Shown here: positions 40,501 through 51,962 of the stretch, one piece after another
How the letters are laid out: every line of letters starts with the position of its first letter
Numbering within the stretch: position 1 is the stretch's first letter
DNA from: Cardinalis cardinalis
Lineage: Eukaryota; Chordata; Aves; Passeriformes; Cardinalidae
Direction: 5' to 3'
DNA: 64,000 bases
NCBI GenBank assembly: GCA_014549065.1
Contig: JACDOX010000052.1
Coordinates: 434,001-498,000 of the forward strand
The notes under the pieces: generated by a model
The model's input: only the letters and a program-made list of their open reading frames with translations
Database searches by the model: none
Told to the model about the DNA's origin: nothing
Program-made: the position numbers and the translations under genes

Positions 40501-43500
40501 ATTTGGATATGCACCTGNAATTTCCTCACTCATTTGTGAATTCCTTTGTGAAGAGTAATGTGGCATCAGCCACATAGGACTATGCTCACTAACTATGCTC
40601 TTGACGTCTCTTAGGTTTGGCATTTATTTGTCACCTAAGCATGATATGAGTTTTAAGTCTGTATTTTGCTCAGGTATACCAGAATAGCCTTTTTGAAAGT
40701 GAAATTGACATCTGAATCTGAGCTCTGTCAGTTTGAGCCAGAGCCCTAGGACCAATATAGGAGAAAATGTAAATGAATGCACCAGTGAGTGAGAAAGGGA
40801 TGAGGAGAGGAATTGTGTTTCACTGAGAATTCCAAATCATTAGATCTTTGGGACCACAATATTTATATCTGTTGTCCTTGCACTTTCCTCAGGTGAGAGC
40901 TAGAAAAACATTACTACTACAGAGTGAATAGCATATATGTGTCTTGTGGCTGTGTTAAATTCATGCAGTATTTTAAGAGCATAGAAAGGAATGTCTCTTT
41001 TGGGTGTGCAGAGAGTGGGAAATTGCCTAATGGTCAAGTGTGAAAGAGTAAGGCTGAGGAAGAGACAGGTTTCTGAATCTCTGACAGGCTGTAGGGACTA
41101 TTTTCAGCTTGTATAATTGAATTTTGAACCATTGGAAGAAGAATTTATGTGCACAATTTCTGCTGCTTTCCATCACCAGAGCAAAACTTCAGTGCATCAC
41201 AGTCTACCTAATAATCTGATATTCTCATTTCTCAGCAGAAAAAAGAGATGTGTGTCATAGTAAGTGTATGTTTGCATAAAGTCTCAATGACATTAAGCTG
41301 TGAAAATTCTGATTTTAGCTGTCAATTTTATTGTTATGGTAACGAAGAGACTTTCACCTTCCATATTCAAGTGCAAAGCTAAGAGAGTCACATACAACAG
41401 GGAGCTAAGATTCCAGCTTTGCTAAACTTCAATGAGTTTATCAGAAGTAAAGTGTAGAGCCTCTTACTGAAAGTTTCGTCTTTCCTGCTATTAGCATATA
41501 AAATCTTAAAATGCTGTCAGTGCATTCCTGTTAGGACTGCTGAATGGTTTCCTTGGATTTACTAATCTTATTTAAGGGAAAANTGTTGAAGAAAATTTGA
41601 CCTTATATGCTCTTTTATTTTTACTGAAAAAAAAAATTGAAATCAGTTTATACATTAAGCTTTTTCAGAGGTCCAAACCGTTTTTGTCTGGTAATTGACT
41701 TTCTAGTATTAGTTAAAATATTTGGGAGGAAAAGTAAAACCTGAATAAGTTGAAGGGAAGCAGACTAGTCTGTAACAAGTTTTCTGTACATCTTCCTCAT
41801 GTCCTTGCAATACCCAACTCTTCTCCTCACACAAGAATTACAGAGGTGTCCACATAACTGATGTGTAAAGGATTGCTTACTTGGCCAAAACCAAAATGAA
41901 GCAGAGGATGAAGAGTCCCTGTGATGTACCAGTCTGACACAATGTATATCCATTGCACTTACAGAAATCAAAGGTATTNTGTCTCTATTGCTGCACTGGA
42001 AAAGAGGTAGTTCTAGATCACTTTCAGCCAAGAATGCTGTAAGCAGCACAGTAGAATTTCAGTTGTTTTATAGAATATTAACCCCAGTTTTATTTTACCC
42101 ACATGGAAGTGTGGGATTGGTCTGAACTATTACAATCAGCTTTATAGATAAATATATCNTTTTTTTTATTATCTAGTTCTCTATCAGTCTTTCTACCCTG
42201 TTTGAAATTTTTTGTTGATATCCTTGAACACTACTATATATTTTATCATTTTCCACAATAAAATCAATAGCTTTACTGAAATTCCTCCNAGAACTGAAGA
42301 ACCACTCACTGGAATAGCAAGAAGGAAAGTTTTGCAAGGTTTTGTGATGATGTCTTTCTGGATTTGCTGGATCCATTGTGGAGTATTTGTAAAATTCATA
42401 AAAATACCTTATCACTTGGGCTATACTACAAAGGAACTGTAACATTAAGTTTTTATTTTGCATCTTAAATTCTTAAAATTAGAATTCATAGTGATATTTT
42501 TGTCTTTTAAATTTGAAGCTTCCATGAATAGTTCTAAATCAATTTTATACTAACAGAGGGAGGCCTTTCATGTGGTATTCATCAGCTGTTATTCTTGCTC
42601 AAAACACTGATGAATAAGAATGTAATCACTACTACTTAGACCAGTTCTGGCCCCTTGAAAACAACACAATAAAATAAAATTCTTCATCTCATACCTGGAT
42701 AAGTTCACCAGGCAATTAAACATGGAAGATACCAGTAATCTTTTTCTTCTTCATCATGATTTGTACAACTGTTTAAATTAATTTCCCTTTTTCCAAAATT
42801 AGGACAGCTATCTTAATAATATAAAGTTAATTCTATATGTTTTTGAACTGGACACTTATATGTTTGTTCACATGAGGCTTAAAGTCTTCCATGCTCACAG
42901 TAATTCGAATATGCAAGGGCAAATTTTTACTATTTGGCAAAGAGGGTCTAGCAGCCCTAAATCTCTTCTGGCTCAAAATTTATGCTGGTATGATATCAGA
43001 ATATATCATATATTGTACGACCCTGAACTGAATTATTCCTCATATATTCTGTCATTACAGCCATCTTTTCACCAGAGTTGTTCCATTTCTCATATGTATA
43101 CACCTTGGAAATACTGCCTTACCTCTTTCCTGGTTCATACTATCTTAAGAATTTGATTTCTGAATCCAAATTTTGACAAAAGCTTTCTGTATTCTACAAA
43201 CATCAGTAATAACCACTAAAATTAATTAATTACCACTATGGAAATGGCAGCTGGATGCTCGTGCTTTTCCACTGATTCCCATTCAAATTCCAAATATTTT
43301 AAAAGCTTTTCAAACATTCATCTATCTTAATTTGCTTTGCTTCTCATCCAGTTCCTTCACCACCTGCCCCATCCTTCCTACAATCATGCCTGCTGGTGTG
43401 AAAATATGTTCTTTTGCATAGTTCTGTTAAGCAGCCTGCTTGCATTTTTCCTTCAGATCTAGCCTTAATTGCCTTTCTGAACTTAAAAACCGACATTCTT

Positions 43501-43985
43501 CTAAATTTTGTTTTTAAAGTTATTTTATTGGTCTTTTCTTTATGCATATTTGCTTTCTGTAATGCTGTTATGGGACTATGTTACATTGCCCATACTCCTA
43601 TCTACTTTGCTTTTGTAATACATCTATTTTTAATGCTGCAGAAAATACATATGATACACAGTGGGCTAACTTTGTTTTGACTTTGTGTATTCTAGTATGG
43701 CTGGAGTTAATCAAGTGTTTAGTAAATACTTAAAATGCTATCTATGCTTCTATTCTGCATGGATATGTAAGTTTGAGTAACAGAGTATGTATCATATTTT
43801 GGCATGAGTGTGTCCACTGTGGCAGCAGTGCTACGTGTGCTTTTACCTTTGTTCAACTTATGTTTCATAAGTCAATATTGCAACAGGAGAAGAGATAGCA
43901 GCAAAGAGTTTGAGAGCACTTTAGGACACTGAATAAGTCACTGAACCGCTTCAGCCAAGGCTGCTGATGCAATCTAACAAAATTC
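37546..43985. other. Unique non-coding DNA
   Basis: No supported gene. A 6-bp-arm inverted repeat (AAGGGG/CCCCTT) lies at 38761-38778. A stop-poor minus-strand region at 41765-42463 gives frames of 94, 96 and 68 codons that resemble nothing I know. Confidence 0.75.
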
Positions 43986-44128
43986 GTGATTCTGCTCCTC
44001 TATTTTGCTCTGGTGAAACCCCACCTGGAGTACTGAGTCCAGCTCTGATGACCACAGTACTGGAAGGACCTTCAACTGTTGGATCAAGTCCAAAGGAAGG
44101 CCAAAACCTTGATCAGAGGTTTAGAATG
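43986..44128 (+). mobile_element. CR1 LINE fragment, internal ORF2 piece
   Basis: About 143 bp in plus orientation. The frame starting at 43986 reads VILLLYFALVKPHLEY, a stop, VQL, two stops, PQYWKDLQLLDQVQRKA, then KTLIRGLE. This is the conserved CR1 ORF2 stretch downstream of the reverse-transcriptase core. Three in-frame stops and no 3' octamers show an old internal fragment. Its orientation is opposite to the copy at 36527-37545 and it is more diverged, so the two are independent insertions. Confidence 0.9.
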
Positions 44129-46659
44129 AAGTGGTAACTTTACCTACAGCATGATTATGTGGACAGAGGAACAGGAATAAAAGCATTTAAGATGGATCCA
44201 ATTTGCTTTTTCAGTTGTAGTTAACTAGTAAAATTTTCATCATGCATATATGGGCACTGTGAAGGAATCACAAATACCTTTTCAGTACTTTCTTGACAGG
44301 CATTTGCAGCAAACTTGTCATGTAGGACCTGTTTTCTCTAAAATTGGTATGTTGCTTCACTCTATTGCAGACACTTTTTCAGAGTGGCAATATCTTCCTC
44401 CTTGCCCATACTTTTGTTCAAATGATGTCCTACACATCTCATTTTACAAAGAATGGAGATCAGAGTATCCCTGTCATAAGACATTTGAAATTCTTCATGC
44501 AATCTGCACTATGAAACAACACACTGTGACCTGAAGGGATCGCCGTGTTGGGCCTCTTTCAGCTGCTGGCAATCTTCCCTGCTGTTAGGAAGGCTGACAG
44601 TTCTTGCCCTAAATCAAGACTTGTTCTGCTGCTGAATAATGACACTGTGCAGTACTTTGGATGTTTGGCTTCCCTAGAACGGAGGTAATCCTTTCTGTGA
44701 CAGGCTATGTAAATGCAGTTGGCTTCTGCTGCTTTTTCAGGAGTTACAAATACCATAGTTCTTTTATAAAAGTTAATATTGCTGCTAATTAGGTCTTTTT
44801 TTTGTTGTTGTTGTTCATTTTTTCTCCCAAAGTCTGCTACTGTCTGAGCATTTGTTGAGAATATAGATCTTATTGTCAGGTGTAGTGTCCATCCTGTACA
44901 CTATCAATGTCAAATACATCACTTTTCAGCATATAATGGGATTTTCAAGATAGAGAGAGACTGTGTACACTGACATTTTTGTCATATGACAAAGTACCAT
45001 GATGGTGCTCTTAATTATTACAGAATATTTCAATAAAAATATTAATTATTATGAAAATCATCACTAAGATTCCTTAAAATAATTTTCTGTGTGAAAATTT
45101 CTATGATGAGCTTTTTTACACTGCATTTATTCTAGAGTTTTCATACAGGTTAAAGTCTTTAAAGTATTATGCTGCCAATGATGTATATGCATCTGATTGT
45201 TAATACTTCTGCTGGCACCAAGATGAAATGCAGAATCTTTTCCTTAAGAGTCCATAAAGCAAGAGCACACAGGCAGCAGTTGTTAGNTAATGTAATCTTC
45301 ACTGACTTTAAGCAGACATTTAGATTTATCTAGAGAGGAGCAGGCCTGTAAGATTAGCTGTCTATGGAAACAAAATTGTCATTCATGTTTCTTTTACTGT
45401 GTTATTATTTCTATTGTTCTCTGCTTACAGATCCGAGACAATCACTGCTCTTCTCAGTCATGAGTAATTGAAATAAAAATTTAGAAGCTGAAAGAACTAG
45501 TTATGGGACTTCATTTGGGATTGAGATAATCCAAGATAAAATGACTAATAAATTAGATTTAAAAAAGAAGAGAAAGAAACTAAGGAGTTTTTTTAAAGCC
45601 TTTCATTGAAAGCAATAAAATATAGATGTGTCAGCAGAAAGTTCCCTCTCGGTCTTTTGGATTTATGTCTTTTCCATTGACTTGACTTCAACAGTAAGAG
45701 ACCCACTTGCTTTCTTAAGGACAATGTCATTAAAGCCATTTTCTACTTTATCAGATCCTTACCTCCTTGGGTACTGCATTATATGTTTAAATCCACGTCT
45801 AGCTCAGTTGGCTTCCATGTGGCTGTTCACTTTCTGTGAATTTAGTACATGTGCAATACTGAGTCCCTGTTATTTGCTTTATAGACTTTTCATGGATTAG
45901 CAAGGAGATGATTTACCTGATTTCTCATATTTAGTAAATCTTCCCATATAAAATTATCCTGTTATAACTTTAATCATACTTTTGATTAGGAAGTGAAAAA
46001 GATGATTATAAATAATAAATTAATAATGAAGGGTTCACAAAAGCAAGCAAAATAATGAAAACTAATTGCAGTGTTATGAAAGCAGAAAACCTGCTTTATA
46101 TTGATAAGTATATCCTGCAATGTAAATAATTTTGCCTTTCAGGCGTTAAGAAAATGTTGGGTGAGGAACATTTTTTCCATGGGGATGGCATTGAAATGTG
46201 AGATCTTTTAAAATACTGCTTGCAATTAGAATGCAATAGAATGCAATTGATTTTTTTCATTAAATGACAGGGGAAATCTTCAAGATCTTCTAAAGAATAT
46301 AACCTGTAGACTAACCACATACATTTCGGTACTGGTTAGAGATGTATAGTTCTATAGCAATAGACAGGCAGATATTATATGAAAGTATAAACAATGATGC
46401 TTAATGAGGTTCAAGGCACATCTTGATTTCAAGGAAATCATGAATCACTGAAATCACTGAAACATTGCAAAAGATTCGACAATGAAAAAAATTGTTTATT
46501 TTAAATATACTGAGAATATGGTTTTTGGAATATACATTTGTCCTCTTGCAGTTTTCTCTTACTCTGTAACTTGAAGAAAATCCTACAGTACCAGGTCTTG
46601 CTTCCTGCTCATGTTTGAAATGCAGTTGAATTTTCATCTAGTCTGTCCCTTCTTCTCTG

Positions 46660-46660
<1 letters not shown>
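44129..46660. other. Unique non-coding DNA
   Basis: No supported gene. Directly after the CR1 piece an open frame of 94 codons (44250-44534, plus) resembles no family I know. A short (TTG)4 run lies at 44802-44813 after eight T. Confidence 0.75.
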
Positions 46661-46742
<82 letters not shown>

Positions 46743-46744
46743 AA
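46661..46744 (+). repeat. Compound microsatellite (TAA)14(CAA)13(TAA)1
   Basis: Fourteen perfect TAA units (46661-46702) pass directly into thirteen perfect CAA units (46703-46741), then one TAA. The sharp switch suggests that a single T-to-C change in one unit was expanded. Both halves are uninterrupted, so length polymorphism is likely. Confidence 0.98.
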
Positions 46745-46866
46745 TTTACTTTTACTTTTTCTACAGTATCTCTTGCTCAGCTAAGATTTTTTTTTCTTTT
46801 AAATTTTTGGGCTTTTATTTAAAAACAGACACCTTGCAGCTGATTATCTTTATCATAGTAGAAATA

Positions 46867-46909
46867 GGTTTTTTTTGGTTTTTGTTTGTTTGTTTGTTTT
46901 TCTTTTTTC
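46867..46909 (+). repeat. T-rich tract with (TTTG)n
   Basis: T8 then GG, T5 and four TTTG units ending in a T run. Low complexity. Confidence 0.85.
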
Positions 46910-47672
46910 AGTGTGAAGGTGAGGCATGTTTTCAATAGGCAAAATTTGTTTCCAAAATATATGTTTATGCTAAAAATTATTTGAATGTAGACTGTTTATG
47001 AATAATTTCTGTAAAATATATAATACATATGTTTCAGTAAATTTAAAAACTTTTTTGTCATGGATTCCTATTTTCTTAGGAATTTTGTTGTTGAGTTCTT
47101 TTCAGAAAATTAAAAAAATGCTTTTAAGGTTTGAAAAGTGAAACTAAAAAATTTTACATAAATTAATTAAAATGAAATAAAGTAATTTCAGAATGTATTT
47201 ATAAAATTACCCACCCATATAAGAACTAGACTTAAGAATCACTAGGAATAAATAAGAATTATGAACATATTAAACAGCTGTTTTTTAGTTATTTTGTATC
47301 TTCCCCCTCATTATGTTTTAAATTCTTTTTTTACCTTTCTTTCCTTATCTTGTATTCAATGTTTTTGAAATCNTCAGTGCATGTCATATTTACTTGACAT
47401 TCAAGGAGCAGGTTCAACAAGCTCTTTTGACATATTTTAACAGGATTTCAGCAAAAACCTTTTGAATATAAAAGATGTTTTGAGGGTGTGGAAGGTATTT
47501 TAAATAAATAACTTTATAGGTTTAATTTTCATCTTCTCGAGTGGGTGAGATGACATTGACTAGTTAATATGCAGATTTCTAGTTGTCAGGATTCTACTAA
47601 CAGACAAACAAACATGAATCCTAAATACCTGATACTCCACTCATTTGTGCATAAAGAACTATTACAAAGCTA

Positions 47673-47690
47673 TATAGATTTAAATCTATA
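47673..47690. repeat. 18-bp perfect palindrome
   Basis: TATAGATTTAAATCTATA equals its own reverse complement. It is A+T-only apart from one G and one C, so chance is a reasonable explanation. Confidence 0.9.
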
Positions 47691-50600
47691 GAAATATTTT
47701 TTAATCTTATATTAAAATCCTGTTTTCTTATTTAAATAATAAAATTTAATATTGAAATAATAGACTTGTTAGCCTTTTTCAATGTTAATACATCACATGC
47801 ATCCTGTTGTATTCTGTCTGGATGGTAGTGGACACAGCCAAAATAGTCAAAACAAGAAATATCTTTTATTTACAGATGAATAAGGAACACAGATGAAGAG
47901 AGTTTTATAAAGCATACTATTCCAAGAGAATGTTAGTTTATATTTTACAGACACATGAATAAAAGGAATTAGAGTACATTTTCACATACAAGTTTAGAAC
48001 ACATTTTAAAACCTGTGTTTAAATCCCTGTTACTTCTCTATCCTGCCTACTTCTTTCATTCAGTGTAAAATTCAATGAGCTCACTTTTACCATTTTTCTT
48101 GATTCAAAAGTATTCAGTCATAAACCAGCAGCTATTATTGTAGGCATGTTAAAACCAAGTGCCTTGTGGGTAATGAAGACATTTGACACTGAGAAATAAG
48201 GACCATGACTGAATGTATTTTTTCTAATAAATTTATCACTAAAAACTGATATGGATTAGAAAAATCAAAAGATCCAAAACATTAAATGAACCTCGTAAGA
48301 AAAATTATTCTAGTTTTCTAATAGCTGGGGTTTTCCCCCAGTATGTCTTGTGGTAACTTTAAAACAGGGATTCTTTATGCACCATAAATGTGTGTAGAGG
48401 TCTTTCCTGAAGAAGTTATTCAACTAAAACAGATGTTATTATTAGGCTGCATATGCAGACCTCCATTCAGTTTAGAGACTCTAGATGTTTTTTNGGTCAT
48501 TATGGAAAGATATTAGAGGGTATGGTTTGGTTTCTGTAAATCAAAGTTGCATGTGAACAAGTATGAATCAATTCCAACTGCACTTAAGGTCCAGAACTGA
48601 ATTAAGTTAATTCAATAGTTTATGAATTCTATTGAAAATGGCTCATTTCTCTACCCCAGCAAATGGGTAGGTTATGAGAGGGAGAGTAACANGGATTTTT
48701 ATACCAATGGTAAATACATCAGCCTCTGGTTTACAATATAGTACTCCACCAGATATTTGCTAAAAAAAAAGTGTAGAAGTATACACATTTTGACTGGAAG
48801 GCTTCTAATAAACCTTTTAATATAGCAACACATCAATATCCATTGAAAATGAGTTCTAATTGGAGTGATAATTCAACTCTTAGCAGTAAAAATGCCTTTA
48901 TATAATTTTATTGGAGATTGGAAATCTGACTGAATTGCCTTGTAAAATTAATCAGGAATACAAAGGAATAGTTCATGGTAGCAATTTCACTAATTTTTCA
49001 TTTGTAATATCTTAATTTTTTTCTTTGTATTTATGTTTTTGTTTTTGGTTTTTTTTTTCAAGAAATAGCTATAGATTTCACCCTTTCAACTAACTTTTCT
49101 AAAAGAGAAATAGTTTTATTTTTGTGCTCTTGGCTTGCCTTATCCCTATGATTTCCATAAGGAAGTCAAGTGTAACATCATGGAGAGTATGTAACTGAAG
49201 GTTTAAGAATTTTTGTAACTGGCATTCTAAAATGGAATTTTAAAATGTAAACCATACATTGATTATACACCAGTTAATACACCTGTCTTCAAAAATCATT
49301 GGCTTTCACCATAAACATTATTTCAAACTCTGTATANCCCAATTGTACACTTCAGCACAGCAGATAAATCTCTGACTTTAAAATCTTGTCTTTAAAGGGN
49401 GTTTCATGGATAAGGGCAAGTTCCTTCAGCAATATATACCTATAAGATTAACATTATGCCATCATTGTTACTAATTTCTATGGAATGATAGATCAAGTTC
49501 ATTTGTTAGGATATCAGTTTAGTGGTATAGGTCTGGAATTGTGTTGGCCTGATGATGTAGGGATGGAGTATGAGAGAAATTAAATGCTTATGTTTGATGG
49601 TAATATAAGAGTATCCCCTTGTTCAAATGTAATTTAAATAGACAAAAATAGAATTCTGAGCCTTTTTTTAACAAGGAGAAACGAAATGATTCATCTGCAA
49701 ATTGCATGTATCCAAAGTAACTGAAGAAAGAAATTATGTTATATGAATAAATAGGTTCAGTGTNGGTTACAAAGTATTTATTTTCAAAGGCAAATTGTAA
49801 AAATTGTGAAAATTTGAAAAAATTTTCGCTGATAAATAACATCATAGCCAAATACAGAGGGAAATACTGCATCCGTTTTTTTTTGTAAAATTCTTTATAT
49901 GAACGCTGAAAGTTTTCATTTCATCTTCACTTGTCACTGTACTTCACTATGTCAGAGGGCTTTTCTGACTAATTTTGGCCACTGGATGATTCTTCATGAG
50001 CACATTCCCTCTCAGATACCATCATCTGCAGTTTTTTGTGCAGCTATAAGTCCACTTGATACACCCTGCTTTTAGTGTTGGAGAGCAATGTGCAGTTCTC
50101 CACACTGGTGTGGTGTTCCAGCAGGCAGTTTGAAAGATTGCAGGCTAGTCAGCAACCCTGTGGTGTTAGCTACCTCCTCCTTCATTCATCACTGTTCAAG
50201 TAAAATGAAGTATTCACAGGCAACACAGTGACAAGGACATGTAAGGACATATTTACTCAGAAGTGCATCACTAAGCATGCCTGTATATGCCTTGTATTTT
50301 TATTAATTCCCAAGGTCAATTGGATGAAGATTGAGGTTTTTTGGCTTCTTATGCCTTAAATGCCAAATCTTCATTTCACTTTCACAGACTGCAGACCCNC
50401 ACTTTCTTTTGTACATCGACTCCATCTTTGATGGTTATTCAGTTATCCCTATAATTCTCTATTCTCCATACATGTCTACAAAACAGGATTATAACATGGC
50501 CAGATTTGCATAAATATCCAGGTTTAATTTTGGAGACTACTATGCCTGTATCAAAAAAAGCAATCAGGTAGTTTCAAGCATTTTGAATAAGCTAACTTAG

Positions 50601-51381
50601 AATGAACCCTCATGAAAACAGAGAAAACAGAGAAGTAAAAATATAATCAAAATGTGTTTATCTAAATTATTTGGGTATTTTTTTTCTGACAGCATTTCCA
50701 ATAGCAGGAAAGATAAATACTCTGATAGATTAACAAGTTCATTGTTATTTTTACTACACATAATGAGACAGGGATAACAACTATTTTCAACTAATTCAGT
50801 TAAGACCTATTTACTTTTCAAGCTACTTCATAATGGTGANAGTATTTCCTTCATGACATTTGTTCTTGGGGCCCTTGCTCTGAAGCGCTTTCATTCTTTC
50901 ANGTACATACTGAAGTAAGCAGCTGTTTGCGACTCTTTAGCAACTGTGATTGAAACATTATTTTCAGGAAAGCAGGGAGATTCTCTTCCCATGGAATGAA
51001 AAGTGAAGTTTGTGCATTTTAACTGTCTTGAGGGACTATTTCCAGTTCTTTCTCATCTGTCTCATTGTAGTAACGATTTAATGTTATAATAACACAATGC
51101 CATATGACAACCGTAGAGTCTTAACAACAGGCTGTATTGTGAGCCTCCTCTATGGCTGCAAAGTTTGAAAATGAAGATAACACTGTGACGGCCTTATCTA
51201 TGTTTCAAATCTTCATGGAGGGTGGATATTTACTGATTTTTATACAGATTTTATGTCAGTTAAATTATTTTATATAGGAGCATGATGTTTTTTCCCAATG
51301 GAGTTGTATAGCATTAACATGCGTGCAGTTATATCAGCTTGCAATAATTGCTTTGTGATTCACATCAAAAGGTATTGTCCC

Positions 51382-51403
51382 TTTCCTTACAGCTGTAAGG
51401 AAA
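51382..51403. repeat. 22-bp perfect palindrome centred on CAGCTG
   Basis: The left half TTTCCTTACAG (51382-51392) is the exact reverse complement of 51393-51403. There is no spacer, and the centre is the E-box CAGCTG, a core bound by class I/II bHLH dimers. It closes a block with unusual CpG retention, which makes it more notable than the A+T palindromes nearby. Confidence 0.95.
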
Positions 51404-51925
51404 CCTGAACTAGATCTGGTNTCTAATAGTAGTATGTTTGCATCTACACTCTAGGTAAGCATGACATTAAGTACACAAGTTTTATCAAAGGGATCAAGCT
51501 TTGAGTATAAACAAAACCAGAGTGTTTTATCAGGAAAGAGAATCTTCAGCCATAACTGTGTCACAGCACCTCTNTGACAGAAGAGCTCACGCCATGAAGG
51601 TGCCTTCAGAACAGGCCAGTGCATCCTCAGAAAAAGAGTTCTGTTCTCTGCAGTACAGTAGTCATTTTTTTTATTTCTGACAATATATAATTTTTCACAC
51701 TCCTTTGGCCTAATCTAAAGGCTGAATCAAAATGGAGCCCTGAACATACTTTCTCAGTGACTAGCTTAAAATGATGATAAATTACTTCTTCCGATTCAAT
51801 TCATCTAGAGATTCATAATACGATAGCTCTCTTTTTAATTAAAACCACTTCCTTATTCTTTTCTTTTTTTTCCAAATCTATTAAGAAAACAAGGATAGAA
51901 TTTCTGTTGTGTAGATGTATGCATG

Positions 51926-51962
51926 AATATATTTAATATAATATATTTATATTAATATATTT
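51926..51962. repeat. Imperfect A+T palindrome
   Basis: AATATATTTAATATA (51926-51940) and TATATTAATATATT (51948-51961) are reverse complements apart from one indel. A+T palindromes of this kind can extrude cruciforms and are often unstable. Confidence 0.8.
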
